Source of the DNA: DASUVM01 sp963704675
GTDB taxonomy: Bacteria > Patescibacteriota > Saccharimonadia > Saccharimonadales > Saccharimonadaceae
Length of the DNA: 64,000 nt
Direction: 5' to 3'
Assembly (NCBI GenBank): GCA_963704675.1
Contig: OY969928.1
Location: forward strand, 124,001 to 188,000
Shown: positions 50,150 to 57,596 of the stretch, one piece after another
Layout: every line of letters begins with the position of its first letter
How positions within the stretch are numbered: position 1 is the first letter of the stretch
Made by a program: the position numbers and the translations under genes
The notes under the pieces: model-generated
The model's database searches: none
Seen by the model: only the letters and a program-made list of their open reading frames with translations
Told to the model about the DNA's origin: nothing

Positions 50150-50216
50150 AACTCTTGCCTTGAACTTCGGATGAGAGTGATGCCAGTTACAACTAGACGC
50201 CACTCATCCAAGAGTT
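50150..50216. other. Structured intergenic element upstream of hisS
   Basis: AACTCTTG (50150-50157) pairs with CAAGAGTT (50209-50216), and GATGAG (50170-50175) with CTCATC (50203-50208), separated by an 12-nt one-sided bulge. The remaining gap to hisS (50217-50391) is AT-rich with a small GCCGG/CCGGC hairpin near its end. No gene seen between the tRNA and hisS. Confidence 0.5.
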
Positions 50217-50342
50217 ATCACTTTACAAATACTTTGAAGCTTTCTATTTTTGACTTATAATATTGAACACATGATTTATACTTATAATCATACTTCGCAT
50301 ATATTGCCGGATCAGATCGGTTAGTTTTGCTCTTCAAACACT

Positions 50343-50364
50343 GCCGGTCTAAAGCCGGCCTTTT
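50343..50364 (+). terminator. Small hairpin with U-run before hisS
   Basis: GCCGG-tctaaag-CCGGC followed by CTTTT. It lies just upstream of the hisS -10 box and so would isolate hisS from upstream transcription. Confidence 0.5.
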
Positions 50365-50391
50365 AAGTATAAGAAGCTTTTACTAATCTGT

Positions 50392-50397
50392 TACAAT
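50392..50397 (+). promoter_or_regulatory. -10 box of hisS
   Basis: TACAAT, ten bases before ATG 50408; AAAGGA in the gap could act as a ribosome site only if transcription starts very close. Confidence 0.5.
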
Positions 50398-50407
50398 AAA
50401 GGAAATT

Positions 50408-51727
50408 ATGTCTTATTTATCCACACAAAGCTACAAGGGTGCGCGCGACTATTACCCAGAAGATAAACGCGTACAAAACTATATTTTCAGCACCTGGCGC
50501 AAAGTAGTTGAAAGTTACGGTTATGAGGAATACATCACACCACTCCTCGAGAATTATGATATTTATGCTGCCAAAACTGGTCAAGAAATTGTAAACGAAC
50601 AAACATATAGTTTTACTGATCGTGGCGGCCGGCAAGTGGTTATTCGACCCGAAATGACACCCGGATTAGCGCGTATGGTGGCTGCACGACGTCAAGAACT
50701 GGCATATCCGGCTCGGCTCTATTCAATATGCAACTATATGCGCTATGAACGTCCACAAAAGGGTCGTGAACGTGAATTTTGGCAGCTTAATGTCGATGTT
50801 TTCGGTGTCGCAACCATTGATGGCGATGTCGAGATTATTGCCATGGCTAATCAGCTCATGAAAGCATTCGGCGCAACGGAAAAAATGTACACCATTAAGA
50901 TCAATAGCCGCAAGCTCATTAATGCTGTGATGGCAGATTACCTTGAGCTCGATATTATGCAAGCACAGCTTATGATTAAGCTTTTTGATCGAAAAGACAA
51001 AATGTCACCCGAAGAGTTTCGCGATCAAGCGGCTAATATTTTTGACACCGAAAAAGTAGAGGTTGGCTTAAGACGCATCGCTAAATTGGTCGGTGCTAAA
51101 ACTATGCAAGAACTACCACCAAGCCTGCTTGAAACAGGCGCTATTCAAGAAGTACAGGCACTTTTTACGCTGCTTCGCGAACGCGGCGTACATAATGCTA
51201 TTTTTGACATTACTTTAATGCGCGGCTTTGACTATTACACCGATATTGTTTTTGAGGTTTTTGACACGCACCCTGAAAATAATCGCGCTATTTTTGGCGG
51301 CGGCCGCTACGATGGCCTTATTAGCTTATTTGGTGTTGAACCACTGCCCACAGTCGGTATGGCACCAGGTGCAACAATGATGGAAGAATTTTTGAGATCG
51401 CACAAATTATTACCTGAACTGCGCCCCGCAACCGACGCCTATATTATTGTACTTGGCGATGTGCTGGCTGGCGCACAAAAACTTGCCAAACGTTTGCGTG
51501 ACGAAGACGTTAATGTGGCAGTAGACATAACCGGCCGCAAGCTTGATAAACAAATTAAAGCAGCTGTTAAAATGAAAGTTCCGTTCCTTATTTTTGTCGG
51601 CGAAGAAGAACTTCAAGCCGAGCGCTATACTTTGAAATTTACTGAGAGCTCAGAAGAGCACAAATTCGGCTTTGAACGCCTTGTGGCAACCATTACCGAC
51701 CATCGCGTGAAAGATACTGATATTTAA
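50408..51727 (+). CDS. hisS: Histidyl-tRNA synthetase
   Basis: Charges tRNA(His). 439 aa, class II. Motif 1 region RVQNYIFSTWRKVVESYGYE with YITPLLEN, motif 2 YMRYERPQKGREREFWQLNV (about residue 113), the histidine-A peptide MRGFDYYTDIVFEVF (about 275) and motif 3 FGGGRYDGLISLFG (about 300) are present, followed by the anticodon-binding domain (YIIVLGDVLAGAQKLAKRLR). Single gene. Confidence 0.98.
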   Translation: MSYLSTQSYKGARDYYPEDKRVQNYIFSTWRKVVESYGYEEYITPLLENYDIYAAKTGQEIVNEQTYSFTDRGGRQVVIRPEMTPGLARMVAARRQELAYPARLYSICNYMRYERPQKGREREFWQLNVDVFGVATIDGDVEIIAMANQLMKAFGATEKMYTIKINSRKLINAVMADYLELDIMQAQLMIKLFDRKDKMSPEEFRDQAANIFDTEKVEVGLRRIAKLVGAKTMQELPPSLLETGAIQEVQALFTLLRERGVHNAIFDITLMRGFDYYTDIVFEVFDTHPENNRAIFGGGRYDGLISLFGVEPLPTVGMAPGATMMEEFLRSHKLLPELRPATDAYIIVLGDVLAGAQKLAKRLRDEDVNVAVDITGRKLDKQIKAAVKMKVPFLIFVGEEELQAERYTLKFTESSEEHKFGFERLVATITDHRVKDTDI

Positions 51728-51756
51728 TAATGCTCGTGAAACGAGTAGGTGAAGTA

Positions 51757-51805
51757 GCTCGAGGGATAGCGTAGTGGCTCGAACCACTACAGCCACCCCT
51801 CGAGC
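51757..51805. repeat. Nested hairpin after hisS
   Basis: GCTCGAGGG (51757-51765) pairs with CCCTCGAGC (51797-51805); inside, GTAGTGG pairs with CCACTAC around ctcgaa. No U-run. Confidence 0.7.
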
Positions 51806-52314
51806 CAAAAAGATTACATTGCCGAGACAACGTTTGATAATCAGTAAGCTATAACACGGTAGCCCTGCCTTAGGTTACTGATCTCGTCTGCCTCAACGAG
51901 AGCATATGCTTTTTCCGATACAACTGCCTAAGATTAGCGTTGTTGGGTATTTAGTCGTCGCCTTCACTGCCACCTTTGAGAGTCATTGTGACCAACCTGT
52001 AAAGTGTCGGCGCGACGGAGTTCATTGTCACCTTTCGGGTTGACTTTCGGGAGTTGAACTATATATCGCGATCATATTCTGACCGCATGATTAGCTTCTA
52101 AGTCAAGGTAATCATGCGGTCAGAAAAGGCTTATAGGGATTCGTGTCAAAACGTCAGCAATACATTTAGTTAACATTTCTATGAATTATAGCTATTAGAG
52201 AATTTGGGTCAAGGTATCAGTGCTCATTTACCACACCGACACAGACGGCCAAACAGTAAAAGTAGCTGGCAATTATCTGAACAGAAAATAGTTGGTGATA
52301 ATCTGTTTTTAAGG
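51806..52314. other. Long intergenic region between hisS and tig
   Basis: About 500 nt without a convincing gene. It holds a perfect 17-bp hairpin (52077-52093 with 52109-52125, loop gcttctaagtcaagg) and one small minus-strand frame (51951-52025). The rest (51830-51945, 52130-52310) has no recognisable feature apart from the tig promoter at its end. The GC-rich stretch 51950-52040 resembles the base composition of the orphan cassettes. Confidence 0.5.
51951..52025 (-). CDS. Possible small peptide, 24 aa
   Basis: ATG on the minus strand at 52025 with GAAAGGTG a few bases upstream; encodes MNSVAPTLYRLVTMTLKGGS plus EGDD and stops at 51951. An internal ATG would give an 11-aa product. It is the only frame in this gap with a ribosome site. 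No promoter could be fixed. Too short to judge by composition. Confidence 0.2.
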   Translation of the reverse strand: MNSVAPTLYRLVTMTLKGGSEGDD

Positions 52315-52320
52315 TATAAT
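52315..52320 (+). promoter_or_regulatory. -10 box of tig; fixes the start at 52330
   Basis: TATAAT nine bases before ATG 52330. The frame is open upstream to 52204 but that region precedes the promoter. Confidence 0.6.
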
Positions 52321-52329
52321 CGGCCGAGT

Positions 52330-53604
52330 ATGAAATATAGCGTTAAACACCTTTCAAGCACGCGAGTTGAGCTCACCATTACCGTTGATGCCGAAGATCT
52401 CGTTGAAGTTAAAAAAATAACACTTGCCAAGATGGCACAGAAAACAAAAGTTTCTGGTTTTCGCCCCGGTAAAGTGCCGGCAAGTGTCGCCGAAAAACAT
52501 CTTGATCCGGCAAGTGTGTCTGCACAAACGGCCGAAGATGCTGCAAGTAAATTTGTCGTTGACGCCTTTAGTCAAGCGAATCTTCAGCCGCTTGAACGGC
52601 CCGGAGTCGAAATCAAAGATTTTAAACCTGGTAAATCACTTGAGATCACCGCTGAAGCTGACGTCTTGCCAAAGATTAAGCTTGGTGAATATAAAAAAAT
52701 TGGTATAAAACGCGAAAAAGTTACCGTTACCGACAAGGAAGTGAATGAGGTAATTGAAAATCTTCGCCGTTCGCATGCCGAAAAGAATGAAGTAACACGC
52801 ACCGCCAAAAAAGACGATGAAGTTTGGATTGATTTTGAAGGTGTTAGTGAAGAAGGTAAGCCTGTGCCAGGAGCTACCGGTAAGGATTATCCGCTTGTAC
52901 TCGGTTCAAATACCTTTATTCCCGGATTTGAAGAAGGCATTATTGGTAAAAAAACAGGCGAATCATTTGACTTAAGCCTTACTTTTCCAAAAGATTACCA
53001 TCATAAACCACTCGCTGGCGCAAAAGTGACTTTTAAAACTAATATCAAAAAAGTTACTGAGCAAAAGCTGCCCGAGATTGATGATACTTTTGCTGCCAAA
53101 AATGGTGATTTCAAAACAATCGATGAACTTAAAGCCGACATTAAGCTACAACTCACAGAACGCAAGAAACACGAAGCCGAGGATGCCTACCGCAATGCGC
53201 TGCTCGATGCCCTCCTAGTTAAAAGCGATGTGCCAGCACCTGAAATACTTATCCAAGATCAAATGCAGAGTCTTGAGCGTGATATGCAGCAAAACCTGCT
53301 CTACCGCGGCTTAACGCTTGAGGCGTACTTGAACGAACAAAAGCTCACAAAAGAAGAGTGGCAAAAAAAAGAGTTGCGTCCAACGGCAGAAAAACGGGTT
53401 AAAATCGGCTTATTGCTCGCCGAGCTCAGTAAAATTATGGATGTGAACGTTTCAACTGGCGAATTAAATGCACAATATAAGCAAATTTTGCAACAAAACC
53501 CCAGCATGAAAGCACAGCTCGACACTCCTGAGGCTCGTCGTGATATTGCAAACCGTCTGTTAACTGAAAAAACACTGACGCGATTTGTTGAAGCACAAAT
53601 CTAG
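52330..53604 (+). CDS. tig: Trigger factor (ribosome-associated chaperone, peptidyl-prolyl isomerase)
   Basis: Binds L23 at the ribosome exit and shields nascent chains. 424 aa from ATG 52330. N-terminal ribosome-binding domain with the signature region KTKVSGFRPGKVPASVAEKH (about residue 37), FKBP-type PPIase domain (about 150-235; DEVWIDFEGVSEEGKPVPGA and PGFEEGIIGKKTGES) and C-terminal helical chaperone arms. A 42-residue longer frame is rejected because it lies upstream of the promoter and is not family-like. Proximity to clpP is typical of the tig-clpP neighbourhood of many bacteria. Confidence 0.96.
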   Translation: MKYSVKHLSSTRVELTITVDAEDLVEVKKITLAKMAQKTKVSGFRPGKVPASVAEKHLDPASVSAQTAEDAASKFVVDAFSQANLQPLERPGVEIKDFKPGKSLEITAEADVLPKIKLGEYKKIGIKREKVTVTDKEVNEVIENLRRSHAEKNEVTRTAKKDDEVWIDFEGVSEEGKPVPGATGKDYPLVLGSNTFIPGFEEGIIGKKTGESFDLSLTFPKDYHHKPLAGAKVTFKTNIKKVTEQKLPEIDDTFAAKNGDFKTIDELKADIKLQLTERKKHEAEDAYRNALLDALLVKSDVPAPEILIQDQMQSLERDMQQNLLYRGLTLEAYLNEQKLTKEEWQKKELRPTAEKRVKIGLLLAELSKIMDVNVSTGELNAQYKQILQQNPSMKAQLDTPEARRDIANRLLTEKTLTRFVEAQI

Positions 53605-53611
53605 CCGCTCA

Positions 53612-53640
53612 TTGACATTGCTTTTCGCTTGTCGTTAAAT
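53612..53640 (+). promoter_or_regulatory. Promoter of the 53683 gene
   Basis: TTGACA (53612-53617), 17-base spacer, TTAAAT (53635-53640); leader of about 35 nt with GAGAGAGG before ATG 53683. Confidence 0.65.
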
Positions 53641-53682
53641 GACAGCACTCCATCTTTGCAGCGTAGTAGAGAGAGGGTAGGC

Positions 53683-54018
53683 ATGCCTGATTGGCTTTTG
53701 ATTCTTCTAGCCATATTGTCTTTGTTGTTGCCGAATATCGCACCAGTCGTAGCGGATATGCAGGCCGCTTTCAAACCTGGCATAGAACAGCCTAATATTC
53801 GTAGTACCATTTTGGTGCTGTGCTGGCTGGCAGCTATTGGGTTTGCTTTCTGTATGCAACTGTATGGCCATAGCCGTCATCCAGATTGGTGGAATTTTAG
53901 CCTTGGCCAACTATCAAACCAAGAGTCAGCCGGCTGGATGGCCATCGTGATAATTTTTACCAGCTTTCTACACTTTGCCTCAATTTACCTCATGATAAAG
54001 ATGCGACGCTATCGTTAA
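53683..54018 (+). CDS. Small membrane protein with three helices, 111 aa
   Basis: Start ATG 53683, with GAGAGAGGGTAGG upstream; a TTG at 53629 lies inside the promoter. Hydrophobic helices at about residues 4-25, 43-63 and 85-107, with an aromatic, His-containing loop between the last two (HSRHPDWWNFSLGQLS) and a basic C-terminal end (KMRRYR, inside). No family recognised. A promoter in front and a long hairpin behind (CCTCTCG at 54033 with CGAGAGG at 54083) make it a self-contained unit inserted between tig and clpP, in the same format as the other orphan genes here. Confidence 0.65.
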   Translation: MPDWLLILLAILSLLLPNIAPVVADMQAAFKPGIEQPNIRSTILVLCWLAAIGFAFCMQLYGHSRHPDWWNFSLGQLSNQESAGWMAIVIIFTSFLHFASIYLMIKMRRYR

Positions 54019-54106
54019 AGCATCGATGGATACCTCTCGTGTTATGCAGCTCGTTTGCCGTTTGGCAGGACGACGCCATGATGCGAGAGGCAGGCTTAGA
54101 GGCTTA

Positions 54107-54146
54107 CTAGCACTCACTTGCCACGAGTGCTAGTTTTGTTTACAAT
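54107..54146 (+). promoter_or_regulatory. CIRCE operator with embedded promoter for clpP
   Basis: CTAGCACTC (54107-54115), nine-base spacer, GAGTGCTAG (54125-54133). TTGCCA (54118-54123) inside the spacer is the -35 box, followed after 17 bases by TACAAT (54141-54146). The ATG at 54153 is six bases from the -10 box, so the mRNA should be leaderless. Confidence 0.93.
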
Positions 54147-54152
54147 AACTGC

Positions 54153-54773
54153 ATGAATATGAACGACAAAGCGGCTAAAAAGCCAAAGAATTATCTTGTA
54201 CCAACCGTTATCGAAAGCTCAAGTTTCGGCGAACGAGCATATGACATCTATAGTCGTCTTCTAAAAGAACGTATCATTTTCTTAGGTGAAGAGGTGAACG
54301 AACACACGGCTAATTTAGTTATTGCTCAGTTGCTTCATTTAGCTTATGAGGATCCTGAGAAGGATATTTCACTCTATATAAATAGCCCGGGCGGCAGCGT
54401 CTATGACGGCCTTGCCATTTACGACACTATCCAGTTTATTAAACCAAATGTACGCACCTATGGTATTGGGCTGCAAGCCAGTTTCGGTGCCGTATTACTC
54501 GCCGCTGGTACCAAGGGTAAGCGCTATATGCTGCCACACGCCCGTGCCATGATTCACCAACCGCACAGTGGTACCCAAGGTGTGGTGACTGATATGGAAA
54601 TTACACTGCGTGAAGTCATTGAATTAAAAAAGAAACTTGCTGAAATTATCGCAAAACATACTGGCCAGAAGGTTACGAAAATAAAAGCTGACATGGAACG
54701 TGATTACTGGATGAGCGCCGAAGAATCAGTCAAATATGGTCTGGTTGACAGTGTTATCGAGAAGGTGAATTAA
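54153..54773 (+). CDS. clpP: ATP-dependent Clp protease proteolytic subunit
   Basis: Barrel protease that degrades proteins fed by Clp ATPases. 206 aa. Catalytic triad: Ser in YGIGLQASFGAVLLAAG (about residue 112; Phe replaces the usual Met after Ser), His in PHARAMIHQPHSG (about 137) and Asp in ERDYWMSAEES (about 188). IYINSPGG is represented by LYINSPGGSVYDGLAI. A 14-residue basic extension precedes the conserved LVPTVIESSSFGERAYDIYS. HrcA-type control is shared with the clpC gene at 31.5 kb, which supports the two acting together. Confidence 0.97.
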   Translation: MNMNDKAAKKPKNYLVPTVIESSSFGERAYDIYSRLLKERIIFLGEEVNEHTANLVIAQLLHLAYEDPEKDISLYINSPGGSVYDGLAIYDTIQFIKPNVRTYGIGLQASFGAVLLAAGTKGKRYMLPHARAMIHQPHSGTQGVVTDMEITLREVIELKKKLAEIIAKHTGQKVTKIKADMERDYWMSAEESVKYGLVDSVIEKVN

Positions 54774-54785
54774 TAATTAATATAT

Positions 54786-55559
54786 ATGGCGCAGCATCCT
54801 GAATCTGCTTATAGGCTTCCAGACCTTGAAGAGCAGAGCTTTCAGTCGAGAACAGGCGAAACATTTACTGCACATGAGATAACCGCGGATGAAGTGCCTG
54901 AGTTTTTAAGAAGTATTGTTGGCGCTCACGCTGTCGAAGGTTTTGGTGAAGCATTTGCAGTAAACGTTTATCAACCCAACGATCCTGGAAAACATAAAAG
55001 TGTTATTGAATCAATCGCCGAAAGAGCCGATGGTGGCATTAGCCCGCGCCGCATCGCTGTGCGGGACGAATCAGGCGATATTGTGCACACGCTTAAAGAC
55101 GGTGTGGCAATGTATGATGATGTCAATCCACTCATTGACTCTAAATGGCGGCAAAAAGTGCGCACGCTCACCGCACATCTGCCAGGTTTTCATGCGGTAT
55201 CAGTGTGGCCAGCCGATGTTGCTGACGGTGCTTATTACAGGGAAGACGCTGCGACACACCCAGAATATCGTCGCACTGGCGTCGCGTTACATACAGCTTT
55301 TTTAGCACTTGATAGTATTTTTAAAGCACAGAATCACCCTTTGGCCGGCGCACCAGCTCTTAGTTTTGTAGCTGTTGACACGGCTTCCTATCAGCTGCAT
55401 TCACATCCATTCTTAACTAACCTTGGCTTTATAGAAACAGGCAGAACGATGCCTTTTAACGAAAAGATAACCGACGTACAAGTACGTGAAATGCGCGCGC
55501 CAAAAACAACAGATGTGCATGCTAGGCTGGCACGTAAACTAGCGCGCTCAACAGAATAA
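54786..55559 (+). CDS. Putative GNAT-type acetyltransferase, 257 aa
   Basis: Follows clpP by 12 nt and is probably co-transcribed. The core DAATHPEYRRTGVALHTAFL (about residue 157) matches motif A of GNAT enzymes (V.P.yRg.GiG..L with the acetyl-CoA loop altered to RRTGVALH), and SHPFLTNLGFIETGRTMPFN matches the family's terminal 'F...GF...G' strand. The N-terminal 100 residues are unassigned. The substrate cannot be told and the changed loop weakens the claim of catalysis. Confidence 0.6.
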   Translation: MAQHPESAYRLPDLEEQSFQSRTGETFTAHEITADEVPEFLRSIVGAHAVEGFGEAFAVNVYQPNDPGKHKSVIESIAERADGGISPRRIAVRDESGDIVHTLKDGVAMYDDVNPLIDSKWRQKVRTLTAHLPGFHAVSVWPADVADGAYYREDAATHPEYRRTGVALHTAFLALDSIFKAQNHPLAGAPALSFVAVDTASYQLHSHPFLTNLGFIETGRTMPFNEKITDVQVREMRAPKTTDVHARLARKLARSTE

Positions 55560-55647
55560 ACTCGCGACCCCACAATCCTGCTTTAATATTTTTTAAAATA
55601 TTATATGCTTATATTTGGACTCTGTCCCCAATACCCGGGAGAAGCAA

Positions 55648-56220
55648 GTGGAAGCCACAGCAAAGACTGCGCAAATACGTACCGTCGCCGCACATCTGCC
55701 GCGAGAGCTTACGCAGCAGCTGGCGATATACTGGGAGAAACTGCAGATCGCCATTGAAACGGTCTCTTCCTGGAGGGAAGCGGCGAGCCTTCCTCCCGAA
55801 GTAACATTCGTTACGAATCGGGCAATGCTTCAGCGATGCCCTTCGGGGCTGCGCCCTAGCATCGAGCAGCGCACAAGGCTTTTGATGGTAGTTGACCGCC
55901 AAGAAAGAAGTAACGTACCAGAGATCGCCGGTATTTTCCTACGGCAAACAACCAGACTCGCACTCATGGGTATCGATGCGCCCTTCTTGTCACCGCCCCC
56001 CATCCAACCTACGGAGCAACCCAGCCATAACCTCACAGATCGTGAGTTTGACACCTTGAAAGGCATGGCCCAGGGCAAATCAATGAAGGAGATCGGCGTC
56101 GACATTGGGCTCAGTGAAAACACCGTCAAAACACATACGCGGCAGGTCTTCCGGAAACTCGGTGCTCGGGAGCGCGCGCAGGCAGTCGCGATAGGTTTTC
56201 GACGAGGCATTCTGCGATAG
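55648..56220 (+). CDS. LuxR-type HTH protein, array member 1
   Basis: 190 aa from GTG 55648, placed by CCGGGAG six bases upstream; an upstream TTG at 55615 lies inside the leader. C-terminal LuxR/GerE helix-turn-helix (LTDREFDTLKGMAQGKSMKE, then IGVDIGLSENTVKTHTRQVF) is complete, with the KTH recognition helix. The N-terminal part has alternating strand and helix pattern (PEVTFVTN, TRLLMVVDRQERSN, TRLALMGID), like a degenerate receiver or Rossmann domain without the phosphorylated Asp pattern. It is the first of four tandem paralogues. GC-rich relative to the neighbourhood. A transcription regulator without a visible kinase partner. Confidence 0.8.
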   Translation: MEATAKTAQIRTVAAHLPRELTQQLAIYWEKLQIAIETVSSWREAASLPPEVTFVTNRAMLQRCPSGLRPSIEQRTRLLMVVDRQERSNVPEIAGIFLRQTTRLALMGIDAPFLSPPPIQPTEQPSHNLTDREFDTLKGMAQGKSMKEIGVDIGLSENTVKTHTRQVFRKLGARERAQAVAIGFRRGILR

Positions 56221-56240
56221 CTGCATTACTGCTTTCGGAT

Positions 56241-56274
56241 TCACACCCCCGATTTTCATTATGCGGGGGTGTGA
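56241..56274 (+). terminator. Hairpin terminator of array member 1
   Basis: TCACACCCCCG (56241-56251) pairs with CGGGGGTGTGA (56264-56274). Preceded by CGGATT, a word shared by all four array hairpins. No U-run. Confidence 0.75.
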
Positions 56275-56386
56275 TCAACCCTTGGTGTGTCGTGCTTTTT
56301 ACTGATACTAACTTTTGTGTTTTGGAAGTTTGCAAAATAATATATTCTGTATTCGGACAGAGTCCTCAAGAATCCGGGAGGAACCA

Positions 56387-56977
56387 TTGGCAAACGAAAG
56401 TGCCGAGGAAGAGACAACGCTCGCTCTTCTTCTTGATTTGCCGCCTATGATAGTTTCTGCTATCGAGAAGCGTGGCGAGGGCGTCGGCGCTCGTTTACAT
56501 TGCCGCATTGTAGGGTTGGCGACGTGGTATCAGGCAGAAATAGCTGGTGCAGAGGTTATTGCAACAACGCTCAAGAAACTAGAAGAAGCCGAATCAGGCC
56601 AGCTGGAGCTTCTTAAAGCCCAGGGTGTTACTTTCTTGTTGGTTATGTATTCGTCAGAAAATGTTGAGTTGACAATCACACGAGGTCAGCAGCTGCTAGA
56701 AGGAGCACGAGTTCATTATGTAACCATGCGAACAGAAGAAGTCTTTTCGGCATCGCTGCTGCTCTCGCAGTTCGAAGGAGGCCCGCTATCGGCTCGTGAG
56801 GTAGAAATTCTGCAACTTGTGGCCGAAGGCAAATCAAACAAGCAGATTGGCGAGCTACTCTACATCTCAGCCCTTACCGTCAAGCAGCATCTTTACCGCA
56901 TAGCTAGAAAGCTAGAAATAGAAGGCAACCGCGCCCTCGCTGTGATGGTTGGTTTTCAGCGAGGTTATCTTTTGTAG
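56387..56977 (+). CDS. LuxR-type HTH protein, array member 2
   Basis: 196 aa from TTG 56387, four bases after GGGAGG. The HTH lies at the C-terminus (LSAREVEILQLVAEGKSNKQ, IGELLYISALTVKQHLYRIA). The N-terminal domain has the same strand order as member 1: AEVIATTLKKLEEAESGQLE, then VTFLLVMYSSENVEL and ARVHYVTMRTEEVF. This pattern is close to a response-regulator receiver fold, but no Asp sits at the end of the third strand. Paralogue of members 1, 3 and 4, with about the same length and the same 3' end (GFQRGYLL versus GFRRGILR). Confidence 0.8.
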   Translation: MANESAEEETTLALLLDLPPMIVSAIEKRGEGVGARLHCRIVGLATWYQAEIAGAEVIATTLKKLEEAESGQLELLKAQGVTFLLVMYSSENVELTITRGQQLLEGARVHYVTMRTEEVFSASLLLSQFEGGPLSAREVEILQLVAEGKSNKQIGELLYISALTVKQHLYRIARKLEIEGNRALAVMVGFQRGYLL

Positions 56978-57002
56978 CCTATATGCGCCACCACCCGGAT
57001 TT

Positions 57003-57034
57003 CGTCCCTCTAAGCAGCGCGGTTTAGAGGGACG
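57003..57034 (+). terminator. Hairpin terminator of array member 2
   Basis: CGTCCCTCTAA (57003-57013) pairs with TTAGAGGGACG (57024-57034); preceded by CCCGGATTT. No U-run. Confidence 0.75.
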
Positions 57035-57089
57035 TATTTCCATCCTAACATCACTTTTACTCTTGACTTTATAACTGTAGGATGGAATG

Positions 57090-57188
57090 TGCCCTTCCTC
57101 ATCGTTTTGCACGATCAAACGATCAGCGAGCTCAAGCCAGAAGAGATTGCCGGCAAAGTAGGGAGGCGAGTTGGCTATCTTTTGTGAA
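57090..57188 (+). pseudogene. Fragment of the N-terminal domain, array member 3
   Basis: Short frame from GTG 57090 to TGA 57188 encoding VPFLIVLHDQTISELKPEEI and GRRVGYLL. This matches the central strand of member 2 (VTFLLVMYSSENVEL), so it is the surviving piece of the same N-terminal domain. About 100 residues that should precede it are missing. The frame ends in TTGTGA, which overlaps the GTG of the following HTH frame. Confidence 0.5.
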
Positions 57189-57426
57189 CAGCGGGAGGCC
57201 GCCTCACAAGACCTCATTGCACCCAGGCAGTCCTCAGCTAACAGAACGCAAGCAACAGATACTGCAAGGTTTCACGAGAGGCATGTCAAATCCTGAAATC
57301 GGTAGCTGGTTGCTTCTTAGTGAGACAACTATCAAGAGATATGCTCGTAGTCTATTCAGAAAACTCGACTGTCATAGCCGCGAAGAGGCAGTAACATTCG
57401 CCATGCGACAGGGTCTTATTCGGTGA
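57184..57426 (+). CDS. LuxR-type HTH domain, array member 3 (truncated)
   Basis: About 80 aa from GTG 57184; a longer frame back to 57082 exists, but its N-terminal residues are not family-like. Contains only the LuxR HTH (LTERKQQILQGFTRGMSNPE, IGSWLLLSETTIKRYARSLF) and the shared C-terminal AMRQGLIR. It overlaps the stop of the N-terminal fragment, so either a one-base shift broke a single gene or the HTH is now translated by coupling. An HTH-only protein could still bind DNA and compete with the intact members. Confidence 0.55.
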   Translation: MNSGRPPHKTSLHPGSPQLTERKQQILQGFTRGMSNPEIGSWLLLSETTIKRYARSLFRKLDCHSREEAVTFAMRQGLIR

Positions 57427-57449
57427 TCGCTGAGTGCTATTCTCGGATT

Positions 57450-57480
57450 TGCACCCCCGTGCTTCTGGTGCGAGGGTGCA
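57450..57480 (+). terminator. Hairpin terminator of array member 3
   Basis: TGCACCC.CG pairs with CG.GGGTGCA with one mismatch; preceded by CTCGGATT. Confidence 0.7.
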
Positions 57481-57530
57481 TCGCCCTTGCCTTAAGTGTA
57501 AAAACTAAGGCCAAAAGACCTCCAGACAAT

Positions 57531-57559
57531 TTGTCAAGGAATAAAAATGTTTATATCAT
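57531..57559 (+). promoter_or_regulatory. Promoter of array member 4
   Basis: TTGTCA (57531-57536), 17-base spacer, TATCAT (57554-57559). The leader of about 30 nt carries the C-rich segment and CCGGGAG. Confidence 0.6.
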
Positions 57560-57596
57560 ACAGCTAGGGCCCCATCCCCACGTCCGGGAGCAAAAG

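Noticed and set aside
52204..52329. Longer N-terminus for trigger factor
   Set aside because: It lies upstream of the TATAAT box at 52315 and has no family similarity.
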